From NCBI GenBank assembly GCA_017550055.1, contig JAFYMM010000332.1, positions 1 through 6,167 on the forward strand: a stretch of 6,167 nucleotides of DNA, written 5' to 3'. This DNA comes from Paludibacteraceae bacterium. Lineage in GTDB: Bacteria > Bacteroidota > Bacteroidia > Bacteroidales > Paludibacteraceae. Under the pieces are notes generated by a model. That model did no database searches. It had not been told where the DNA came from and saw only the letters and a program-made list of their open reading frames with translations. Positions 1 to 5,810 of the stretch are shown piece after piece. A program made the position numbers and the translations under genes. How positions within the stretch are numbered: the first letter of the stretch is position 1; the number at the start of each line of letters is the position of its first letter.

Positions 1-42
1 AGTTATTGTATTTAACAGGGTATTTTGAAGGTAAGGTGAGGG

Positions 43-72
43 TTGCTTGCAGTATGCTGTATCCTATATTTG
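43..72 (+). promoter_or_regulatory. Possible distal promoter for grpE-dnaJ
   Basis: TATATTTG at 65-72 matches the Bacteroidota -7 consensus TAnnTTTG exactly. A TTG at 43-45 lies 19 bp upstream, where the -33 TTTG element is expected, but it has only three of the four bases (GTTG). It would start transcription near position 79, about 175 nt before the grpE ATG. It is weaker than the downstream match and in AT-rich DNA could be chance. Confidence 0.35.
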
Positions 73-132
73 AGATAAGGTGGGGGTTATTGTATTTTAA
101 GGAGATTTGTTATCGTACTTTATACAGTATGA

Positions 133-163
133 TTTGTAGGGGTTTTTAAGTTGATTATATTTG
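133..163 (+). promoter_or_regulatory. Likely promoter of grpE-dnaJ (Bacteroidota type)
   Basis: TTTG at 133-136, a 19-bp spacer, then TATATTTG at 156-163. Both boxes and the spacing fit the known Bacteroides primary-sigma consensus (-33 TTTG, -7 TAnnTTTG). Transcription would begin near position 170, leaving an untranslated leader of about 85 nt before the grpE ATG at 256. The fit to the housekeeping consensus suggests basal expression does not need an alternative sigma factor. The match is read directly from the sequence; the start point is inferred. Confidence 0.6.
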
Positions 164-176
164 CAATATTTAGCAT

Positions 177-193
177 TGTGCCAATATGACACA
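177..193. promoter_or_regulatory. Imperfect palindrome near the inferred grpE transcription start
   Basis: TGTG, one base, CA, a 3-base centre, TG, one base, CACA form a dyad of half-sites TGTGnCA and TGnCACA. It lies just downstream of the probable start point near 170, where a repressor could act or where the 5' end of the mRNA could form a small stem. It resembles a CRP/FNR-family dyad only loosely, because the TGTG-to-CACA gap is 9 bases rather than the CRP-type 8. No regulator can be assigned and chance is a real possibility. Confidence 0.2.
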
Positions 194-255
194 CATTTAT
201 GATTTGGCAACGTTTTTGATATAATAAAGTGAAAGATTATAATTATAACAACAAT

Positions 256-819
256 ATGAAACAAGAAAAAGAAACTAAAGTTGAAGAAGTAGCCAATGAG
301 GCTCAAGAGGTAAAACAAGAGACACAAGAAGCAAAAACAGAGGATCAGGAAGTGGAAACTCAGGCGACAGAGGAGGTGAATGAGTGGGAAAAGAAATATA
401 AAGATTTAAATGATAGCCACTTAAGATTGATGGCCGACTTTGACAACTATCGCAAACGCACTATCAAAGAAAAAGCTGATTTGATAAAAAATGCTGGAGA
501 AAGAATTATTACTGACTTTTTGCCTATCGTTGATAACTTTGAACGCGCATTGGAAAGCATGAAGACAGCAGAAGATGTTGATGCTGTGCGTCAAGGTGTT
601 GAGTTAATTTATAATCAAGTGATGTCGATGATGAAATCGAATGGTGTGGCAGTCATTGAAACTGAAAATGCCCCATTTGACACAGAATTCCACGAGGCTA
701 TTACGACTATCCCTGCTCCTACTCCAGAAATGAAGGATAAGATTGTTGATTGCACAACAAAAGGTTATACTATGAACGAAAAAGTTATCCGCCACGCGAA
801 AGTCGTTGTTGGCGCATAA
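256..819 (+). CDS. grpE: GrpE, nucleotide exchange factor of the DnaK chaperone
   Basis: GrpE is a cytosolic homodimer that opens the DnaK nucleotide pocket to release ADP, resetting the Hsp70 cycle with DnaJ. The protein has 187 residues, a normal length. Residues 1-42 are an acidic Glu/Gln/Thr-rich disordered tail, followed by the long dimerisation helix (about 43-100, including DFDNYRKRT at 61-69). The C-terminal beta domain carries the family signature, with APFDTEFHEAI at 139-149 and GYTMNEKVIRHAKVVVG at 170-186. I chose the ATG at 256 over an in-frame GTG at 229: the extra nine residues are Asn/Tyr-rich and unlike the family, and ATG is much the more usual start. No Shine-Dalgarno is visible, only A/T-rich sequence, as is usual in Bacteroidota. 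dnaJ follows after 23 bp, so the two are probably co-transcribed. Identification is secure; the exact start slightly less so. Confidence 0.95.
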   Translation: MKQEKETKVEEVANEAQEVKQETQEAKTEDQEVETQATEEVNEWEKKYKDLNDSHLRLMADFDNYRKRTIKEKADLIKNAGERIITDFLPIVDNFERALESMKTAEDVDAVRQGVELIYNQVMSMMKSNGVAVIETENAPFDTEFHEAITTIPAPTPEMKDKIVDCTTKGYTMNEKVIRHAKVVVGA

Positions 820-842
820 TCAATTCATAATTTAAATGTCAT

Positions 843-1991
843 ATGTCAAAACGCGATTATTATGATGTGTTAGGTGTGCAAAAAGGTGCATCTGACGAAG
901 AAATAAAAAAGGCATACCGCAAAAAAGCTATTCAATATCACCCTGATAAAAACCCAGGAGATAAAGAGGCTGAGGAGAAATTTAAAGAGGCTGCAGAGGC
1001 ATACGAAGTGCTTAGCGACCCAAACAAACGTGCTCGCTACGACCAATTTGGTCATGAAGGCATGGGTGGAGCTAGTGGTTTCGGCGGAGGTGGTATGAAT
1101 ATGGATGACATATTCTCGCAATTCGGCGATATATTTGGTGGTCACTTCGGCTTCGGTGGGTTCAGCGGATTTGGTGGTGGTGGAGGTTCTCGCCAACGCG
1201 TAAATCGTGGCTCTGACTTGCGTGTACGTGTCAAATTGACATTAAAAGATATTGCTACAGGCTGCGAAAAGAAAATTAAAGTACGTAAGGCTGTAACTTG
1301 TACTCACTGTGGTGGTACAGGCGCAAAAGATGAGCATAGCACTACGACTTGTCCTGAATGTGGAGGCTCGGGCTATGTAACTCGCGTACAACGCACTATA
1401 CTCGGCAATATGCAATCACGCACAGCATGTCCGAAATGTAATGGCGAAGGCAAAATCATAAAAGATGAATGCCCTCATTGCAAAGGCGAAGGTGTAACAA
1501 TACAAGAAGAGGTGATAACAATCAATATCCCTGCTGGTGTGGCAGAGGGTATGCAACTCAGCATGCAAGGCAAAGGTAATGCTGCTCGCAGAGGTGGTAT
1601 CCCTGGAGATTTGTTGATTGTGATAGAAGAAGAAAAACACCCAGAGCTTATCCGCGACCAAAATAATTTGATATACAACCTTTTGCTTGACTTGCCTACA
1701 GCTGTATTAGGTGGAATGGTAGAAATACCAACTATCGACGGCAAAGTGAAAGTGAAAATCGATAAAGGTACACAACCGGGCAAAGTGCTTCGCTTGCGCA
1801 ACAAAGGTCTGCCTGATGTAAATCGCTACGGCACAGGCGACTTGTTGGTCAACATAGGCGTATATATTCCAGAAGATTTATCGTCGGACGAAAAGAAAAT
1901 ATTCGAGAAATTAGGCGAATCAAAGAATATGAAACCTAATGCTTCGGCAGCAAAAAACTTCTTTAACAGATTCAGAAATTTGTTTGAATAA
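843..1991 (+). CDS. dnaJ: DnaJ, Hsp40 co-chaperone
   Basis: DnaJ delivers unfolded clients to DnaK and stimulates its ATPase; it acts in the cytosol as a dimer. At 382 residues it is a full-length class I (type A) DnaJ. The J domain covers about 4-70 with the catalytic HPD triad at 33-35. A Gly/Phe-rich region runs from about 72 to 117. The zinc domain has all four CxxC motifs: C153/C156, C170/C173, C196/C199 and C210/C213, each followed by a GxG-type turn (GGTG, GGSG, NGEG, KGEG). Client-binding domains I and II follow (about 120-345), then a short C-terminal tail ending NRFRNLFE. All key residues are present. The ATG at 843 begins the canonical SKRDYYDVLGV N-terminus, 23 bp after grpE, with no Shine-Dalgarno visible. 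A strong hairpin directly after the stop ends the transcript. Confidence 0.97.
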   Translation: MSKRDYYDVLGVQKGASDEEIKKAYRKKAIQYHPDKNPGDKEAEEKFKEAAEAYEVLSDPNKRARYDQFGHEGMGGASGFGGGGMNMDDIFSQFGDIFGGHFGFGGFSGFGGGGGSRQRVNRGSDLRVRVKLTLKDIATGCEKKIKVRKAVTCTHCGGTGAKDEHSTTTCPECGGSGYVTRVQRTILGNMQSRTACPKCNGEGKIIKDECPHCKGEGVTIQEEVITINIPAGVAEGMQLSMQGKGNAARRGGIPGDLLIVIEEEKHPELIRDQNNLIYNLLLDLPTAVLGGMVEIPTIDGKVKVKIDKGTQPGKVLRLRNKGLPDVNRYGTGDLLVNIGVYIPEDLSSDEKKIFEKLGESKNMKPNASAAKNFFNRFRNLFE

Positions 1992-1992
1992 T

Positions 1993-2034
1993 AAAAAAAT
2001 AGAGTGCATGTGATTTACATACACTCTATTTTTT
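1993..2034. terminator. Bidirectional intrinsic terminator between dnaJ and cvpA
   Basis: Directly after the dnaJ stop, AGAGTG (2001-2006) pairs with CACTCT (2022-2027). The stem continues inward, after one C/A mismatch, as ATGT/ACAT around a 5-base GATTT loop (2012-2016). Outside, a run of A (1993-1999) faces a run of T (2029-2034). The hairpin therefore gives a U-tract in both directions, serving dnaJ on the plus strand and the convergent cvpA, which stops at 2057, on the minus strand. Confidence 0.88.
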
Positions 2035-2056
2035 ATTGGACAAAAAGCAAATATAT

Positions 2057-2602
2057 CTACAATTCCTCTATTACCTTAGTGGTTGGTTCGACGATGCCTT
2101 TGCGAACTGCAGTGGTGAAATCCTCGAAATTTAATAGTGGCAACACTGCCCCCATTACGTTTTCGATTGGAGAATATAGCAATGATTCTTGCACGACGGG
2201 CTTCTCTTTAATTGGCATATACTGATTCACAATTGCAATAAAATTAAGTATCACACTCAACAACAACGTCATCTTTATAAGACCAAATAGAGCCCCAAAT
2301 AAGCGATTAAGCCAGCCTAACATTATAGCACCAATAATCTTGCTGAGCATATAGGACAATGCCGAGATAGACAATGAAACTACAATAAACACCACGGCAT
2401 AGGAGAGAGGAGCGCAAATATTTGCAGCCCAACCGGTCATTTCAGCCAAAGCTTGCGATACTGGCAACGAAAAATATCGAGCCAAATATATGCCTAAAAC
2501 TATAGCTAATAGGCCTGCTATCTCTTTTATCAAGCCTTTGCGGAGACCTTGCACAAGCCCATAGGCAAGCGGAATTATGAGAATTATATCAAGATAGTTC
2601 AT
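2057..2602 (-). CDS. cvpA: CvpA-family inner-membrane protein
   Basis: This 181-residue hydrophobic protein has about four membrane segments (roughly 2-18, 24-44, 64-86 and 101-124) and a C-terminal soluble tail. The N-terminus MNYLDIILIIPLAYGLVQG followed by LRKGLIKE, the LGWLNRLFGALFGLIK stretch near 95-110 and SPIENVMGAVLP near 144-155 fit the CvpA (colicin V production) family. The name comes from the E. coli colicin V phenotype; the biochemical activity is not established, so a general membrane role is all that can be said. The start at 2602 is preferred over an upstream in-frame ATG at 2662, because the extra 20 residues are translated from a tandem repeat and a terminator U-tract. The gene lies after infB but behind a strong terminator, and I see no clear promoter of its own. 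The symbol denotes family membership only. Confidence 0.85.
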   Translation of the reverse strand: MNYLDIILIIPLAYGLVQGLRKGLIKEIAGLLAIVLGIYLARYFSLPVSQALAEMTGWAANICAPLSYAVVFIVVSLSISALSYMLSKIIGAIMLGWLNRLFGALFGLIKMTLLLSVILNFIAIVNQYMPIKEKPVVQESLLYSPIENVMGAVLPLLNFEDFTTAVRKGIVEPTTKVIEEL

Positions 2603-2607
2603 ATTCA

Positions 2608-2635
2608 AGTTGAGAGTTGAGAGTTGAGAGTTGAG
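2608..2635. repeat. Perfect 4 x 7 bp tandem array upstream of cvpA
   Basis: AGTTGAG is repeated four times without change on the plus strand (2608-2614, 2615-2621, 2622-2628, 2629-2635); on the cvpA sense strand it reads CTCAACT. The array ends 5-6 nt before the cvpA ATG, depending on the phase chosen, so it fills the position where a ribosome-binding site would be. A perfect short tandem repeat can gain or lose units by slippage. I recall that repeats of this type are common between genes in Bacteroidota; a function is not known to me. Confidence 0.9.
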
Positions 2636-2643
2636 AATTAAAT

Positions 2644-2700
2644 AAAAAAAACAAAAAGACACGAGATAAGGCTATAGAAGTCTCACATCTCGTGTCTTTT
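2644..2700 (-). terminator. Strong intrinsic terminator after infB
   Basis: A perfect 14-bp stem pairs 2654-2667 with 2687-2700 (arms AAAAGACACGAGAT and ATCTCGTGTCTTTT) around a 19-nt loop. On the minus strand it is followed by a U-tract of five T including the stem end, one G, then eight T (2651-2644). It lies 17 bp past the infB stop and 42 bp before the cvpA start, so most infB transcripts should end here. On the plus strand the trailing sequence is only TTTTATCTTAT, so it is mainly a minus-strand terminator. Confidence 0.9.
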
Positions 2701-2716
2701 ATCTTATATCTATTGA

Positions 2717-5700
2717 TTAGAGTGTTTTCTTAACTTCGACTTCTTCGTAAGCCTCGATTATATCACCGATACGGATGTCGTTGTAGTTAGCGATATTAAG
2801 ACCACATTCGTAACCAAAGTTGACTTCTTTAACATCATCTTTCATACGTTTGAGAGATGCAAGTTCGCCTGTATAGATTACGATACCATCGCGAATGAGA
2901 CGTATCTTGTTAGTACGTTTGATTTTACCTTCTTTAACCATACATCCGGCAATTGTACCGACTTTTGTGATTTTGAAGGTTTCGCGAATTTCGAGTGTAG
3001 CTGTGATTTCTTCTTTGATATCTGGAGCAAGCATACCTTCCATAGCAGCTTTAAGCTCTTCGATTGCATCGTAGATGATTGAATAAAGACGAATATCAAC
3101 CTCTTCTTTTTCAGCCAATTTACGAGCCTCCATAGATGGACGCACTTGGAAACCAACGATAATTGCGTTAGAAGCAGCTGCCAAAGTAACATCACTTTCA
3201 GAGATTTGACCTACAGCTTTGTGGATTACGTTAACTTGAATTTCTTCTGTAGAGAGTTTCAAAAGCGAATCAGACAACGCCTCGATAGAACCATCCACGT
3301 CACCCTTAACGATAAGGTTGAGTTCCTGGAAGTTGCCAAGAGCAATACGACGACCAATCTCTTCGAGAGTAAGGTGTTTCGATGTACGAAGACCTTGTTC
3401 GCGAGCAAGTTGTTCACGTTTATTTGCAATGTCACGAGCTTCGTGGTCTTGATCGAAGATATTGAAGTTATCACCAGCTTGAGGTGCACCATTAAGACCC
3501 AATACGATAACTGGCTCTGCAGGACCTGCCTCTTTAATGCGTTGATTACGTTCGTTGAACATAGCTTTCACACGGCCATACGAAGTACCAGCAAGCATAA
3601 CATCACCCACACGCAAAGTACCATTGTTTACAAGCACTGTTGCCACATAACCACGACCTTTATCAAGTGAAGATTCGATAACAGAACCTGACGCTTTACG
3701 GTTAGGATTTGCTTTAAGGTCAAGCAATTCTGCTTCGAGCAATACTTTTTCGAGCAACTCATTGACACCCATACCGTGTTTAGCTGAGATGTCTTGAGAT
3801 TGATATTTACCACCCCACTCTTCTACAAGATAGTTCATCGCTGCAAGCGATTCTTTAATCTTATCAGGGTTAGCACTTGGTTTATCTACTTTATTGATAG
3901 CAAATACGATAGGTACACCTGCAGCAGATGCGTGGTTGATAGCTTCAACAGTTTGAGGCATGACATTGTCGTCGGCAGCCACGATAATAATAGCAATATC
4001 CGTAACTTGAGCACCACGAGCACGCATAGCAGTAAATGCCTCGTGACCAGGAGTATCAAGGAATGTGATATGACGACCATCTTCGAGTGTTACGTTGTAA
4101 GCACCAATGTGCTGTGTGATACCACCAGCCTCACCTGCGATAACGTTAGATTTGCGGATGTAGTCGAGCAACGATGTTTTACCGTGGTCAACGTGACCCA
4201 TCACAGTAACGATTGGTGGACGTGGGAGAAGGTCTTCTTCGCTATCTTCTTCTTCTTGAATAGCATTAACCACATCGGCAGAAACAAATTCTGTTTGGAA
4301 ACCAAACTCATCTGCAACGATATTGATAGTTTCGGCATCAAGACGTTGGTTGATAGAAACGAACAAACCGAGGTTGAAGCAAGTTTGAATAATCTGAGTA
4401 ACGTTGACATTCATCATAACTGCCAACTCATTAGCGGTAACGAACTCGGTAAGTTTAAGGATTTTTGATTCGAGTTGTTCCATTTCTTGCTCATTTTGCA
4501 AGCGTTGTGCGTTGGCTTCACGTTTCTCTTTACGATATTTAGCACCTTTTTTCACACCCTTATTACCTTCTGTAAGACGTGCCAATGTCTCTTTCACTTG
4601 ACGTGCAACATCCTCTTCGCTAACAACAGGTGTATGAATAGCTTTTTGATTTTTATTCTTTTTCTTACCTTCTTTTTGACCGCCACCTTGAGGTTGACCG
4701 CCGCCTTGCATAGCTTTGCTTACATCAACGCGCTCGCCACCAATACGTTTACGTTTCTTCTTATCGCCTTTTTCGCCACCTTTGCCTTGACCGCCTAAGT
4801 CGATTTTGTCAACCACATTAGGTCCTTGCAATTTTGGTTTGTCAACACTGAACACTTCGTCAGATTTACCCTCTTTTTGATGTTTTTTGTTAGCCTCTTT
4901 TTGAGCTTTACGACGAGCTTCTGCTGCTTGACGTTCTTTTGCGATACGATCTTTGCGCAATTCCTCTTTCGATTTTTTAGCCGGACGAGTATTGCTGTTT
5001 ATAGAAGAAAGGTCGATTTTATCAAGAACTTTGATATCGCTCTTGAATTCTACTTTACGGAATGTAAAGATTTCGTCCTCTTTCTTTTCTGGTTTTGGTT
5101 CTTCTACAGTTTTTGTTTCCGCAACCTTTGGAGTTTCAACAGGTTGTGGAGTATCTACTTTTTTAGGTTCTGCTTTCACAGCAGGTTTTTCTGTTTTATT
5201 TTCTTTGGCAAGATTTTCTTTTTCGACTGGTTTTGATTCTTTTTGTTTTTCTTCTTTTTTAGGTTTTGGTTCAGCCTTTTTCTCCTCTTTCTTAGGCGCA
5301 GGTTGAACAGGAACAGCCTCTTTCTTAGGCTCTTCTTTCTTTGGTGCAGCTTTAGACTCCTCTTTTTTCTCTACCGCTTTAGATTGATTAAGAGCGCCTA
5401 AATCAATCTTACCCACAACATTCAAATTCAATTGTGGTTTTTCTGGTTCTGCTTTTACTTCAGGATTTTTAACCTCTTTTTTAGGCTCTTCAGCTTTTAC
5501 CTTTTTAGGCTCCTCAACTTTCACCTTTTTAGGCTCTTTCTTTTGAGCTTCAAATTCAGCCAACATTTCAGGCGTAGCATATTCTTTCAATAGCAAAGCC
5601 TCTTGTTCGCTTGTAAGCTTCGAATTAAAATCCTCATCTACTGTAAAACCTTTTGATTTCAAAAATTCTGTCGCAGTACCAATACCAATCTTTAATGTTT

Positions 5701-5725
5701 TTACTAATTTTCCTAATCTTGCCAT
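2717..5725 (-). CDS. infB: Translation initiation factor IF-2
   Basis: IF2 is the GTPase that places formyl-Met-tRNA on the 30S subunit and promotes 50S joining. It has 1002 residues, longer than the E. coli protein (890), because of its linker. An IF2_N-like N-terminal module spans about 1-55. A Lys/Glu/Pro-rich, then Gly/Gln-rich, linker runs from about 60 to 400. A second IF2_N-type module lies at 425-481. The G domain has G1 GHVDHGKT 510-517, the switch I region GGITQHIGAY 534-543, G3 DTPGH 557-561, G4 NKVD 611-614 and G5 SAK 647-649. Domains II, III and C2 follow, ending in ANYNDIRIGDIIEAYEEVEV then KKTL, typical of the initiator-tRNA-binding end. All GTPase residues are intact. The ATG at 5725 gives the expected MARLGKLVKTL start, has no Shine-Dalgarno, and sits 85 bp after nusA, with which it is probably co-transcribed. 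A terminator follows the stop. Confidence 0.98.
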   Translation of the reverse strand: MARLGKLVKTLKIGIGTATEFLKSKGFTVDEDFNSKLTSEQEALLLKEYATPEMLAEFEAQKKEPKKVKVEEPKKVKAEEPKKEVKNPEVKAEPEKPQLNLNVVGKIDLGALNQSKAVEKKEESKAAPKKEEPKKEAVPVQPAPKKEEKKAEPKPKKEEKQKESKPVEKENLAKENKTEKPAVKAEPKKVDTPQPVETPKVAETKTVEEPKPEKKEDEIFTFRKVEFKSDIKVLDKIDLSSINSNTRPAKKSKEELRKDRIAKERQAAEARRKAQKEANKKHQKEGKSDEVFSVDKPKLQGPNVVDKIDLGGQGKGGEKGDKKKRKRIGGERVDVSKAMQGGGQPQGGGQKEGKKKNKNQKAIHTPVVSEEDVARQVKETLARLTEGNKGVKKGAKYRKEKREANAQRLQNEQEMEQLESKILKLTEFVTANELAVMMNVNVTQIIQTCFNLGLFVSINQRLDAETINIVADEFGFQTEFVSADVVNAIQEEEDSEEDLLPRPPIVTVMGHVDHGKTSLLDYIRKSNVIAGEAGGITQHIGAYNVTLEDGRHITFLDTPGHEAFTAMRARGAQVTDIAIIIVAADDNVMPQTVEAINHASAAGVPIVFAINKVDKPSANPDKIKESLAAMNYLVEEWGGKYQSQDISAKHGMGVNELLEKVLLEAELLDLKANPNRKASGSVIESSLDKGRGYVATVLVNNGTLRVGDVMLAGTSYGRVKAMFNERNQRIKEAGPAEPVIVLGLNGAPQAGDNFNIFDQDHEARDIANKREQLAREQGLRTSKHLTLEEIGRRIALGNFQELNLIVKGDVDGSIEALSDSLLKLSTEEIQVNVIHKAVGQISESDVTLAAASNAIIVGFQVRPSMEARKLAEKEEVDIRLYSIIYDAIEELKAAMEGMLAPDIKEEITATLEIRETFKITKVGTIAGCMVKEGKIKRTNKIRLIRDGIVIYTGELASLKRMKDDVKEVNFGYECGLNIANYNDIRIGDIIEAYEEVEVKKTL
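5465..5536 (-). repeat. 24-bp tandem coding repeat in the infB linker
   Basis: The AGGCTC word recurs at exact 24-bp steps on the plus strand (5483, 5507, 5531). It encodes three octapeptides of IF2: EPKKVKVE (64-71), EPKKVKAE (72-79) and the diverged EPKKEVKN (80-87). The two complete AGGCTC-to-AGGCTC units are close copies and the third is degraded. The repeat keeps frame, so changes in copy number would only lengthen or shorten the charged disordered linker. Confidence 0.8.
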
Positions 5726-5732
5726 ATATTTT

Positions 5733-5761
5733 TAGTTATTAGTTACTAATTATTAGTCATT
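5733..5761. repeat. Degenerate 4 x 7 bp tandem array upstream of infB
   Basis: On the plus strand the heptads AGTTATT (5734-5740), AGTTACT (5741-5747), AATTATT (5748-5754) and AGTCATT (5755-5761) follow each other with period 7. In the phase starting at 5733, 16 of 21 positions match the position seven bases on. The array ends 7-8 nt before the infB ATG at 5725, a placement and phase very like the array before cvpA. It is AT-rich and degenerate, so its boundaries are less certain. Confidence 0.65.
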
Positions 5762-5766
5762 TATCG

Positions 5767-5790
5767 AATCAGACGCCAAACCGTCTAATT
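5767..5790 (-). promoter_or_regulatory. Hairpin in the nusA-infB spacer
   Basis: AGACG (5771-5775) and CGTCT (5782-5786) form a perfect 5-bp stem with a 6-base loop. After one mismatch, AAT (5767-5769) and ATT (5788-5790) can extend it by three A/T pairs. It lies 20 nt after the nusA stop and is not followed by a U-tract on the minus strand, so it is unlikely to be a terminator. It could be an mRNA-processing or stabilising stem between the two genes, or have no role. Confidence 0.4.
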
Positions 5791-5810
5791 CTCAACTATT
5801 CTTTGTTATT

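Larger units (their letters stand above)
1..255. other. Non-coding leader region upstream of grpE
   Basis: No credible gene lies in these 255 bases; the open frames here are AT-rich and low-complexity. The stretch holds two Bacteroidota-type promoter matches (43-72 and 133-163), a short imperfect palindrome (177-193) and some duplicated words. TAAGGTGAGGGTT at 32-44 recurs with one change at 76-88. GTTATTGTATTT at 2-13 recurs exactly at 86-97. I found no inverted repeat resembling the CIRCE heat-shock operator. The gene to the left of the window is not visible, so part of this region may belong to that gene's regulation. Confidence 0.6.

Noticed and set aside
229..255. GTG at 229 as the grpE start
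   Set aside because: It would add an Asn/Tyr-rich nonapeptide untypical of GrpE; the ATG at 256 gives a normal length and start.
164..255. CIRCE (HrcA) operator before grpE
   Set aside because: No TTAGCACTC-N9-GAGTGCTAA repeat; the TTTAGCATTGTG word at 170-180 has no matching inverted partner.
97..327. 76-codon minus-strand frame upstream of and overlapping grpE
   Set aside because: Low-complexity Phe/Ile-rich translation of AT-rich DNA that overlaps a secure gene and its promoter.
870..1804. Minus-strand frames of 81-109 codons opposite dnaJ
   Set aside because: Shadows of dnaJ with no recognisable domain.
2608..2635. Heptad array as a CRISPR or phage attachment feature
   Set aside because: Units are 7 bp with no spacers, and there is no nearby integrase, cas gene or RNA gene.
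2603..2662. ATG at 2662 as the cvpA start
   Set aside because: The extra residues come from the terminator U-tract and the heptad array; the family N-terminus MNYLDI begins at 2602.
3146..5306. Several plus-strand open frames of 65-224 codons opposite infB
   Set aside because: They are antisense shadows of infB, lie over its Lys/Glu-rich and conserved domains, are rich in Phe/Ser/Cys/Thr, and match no family I recognise.
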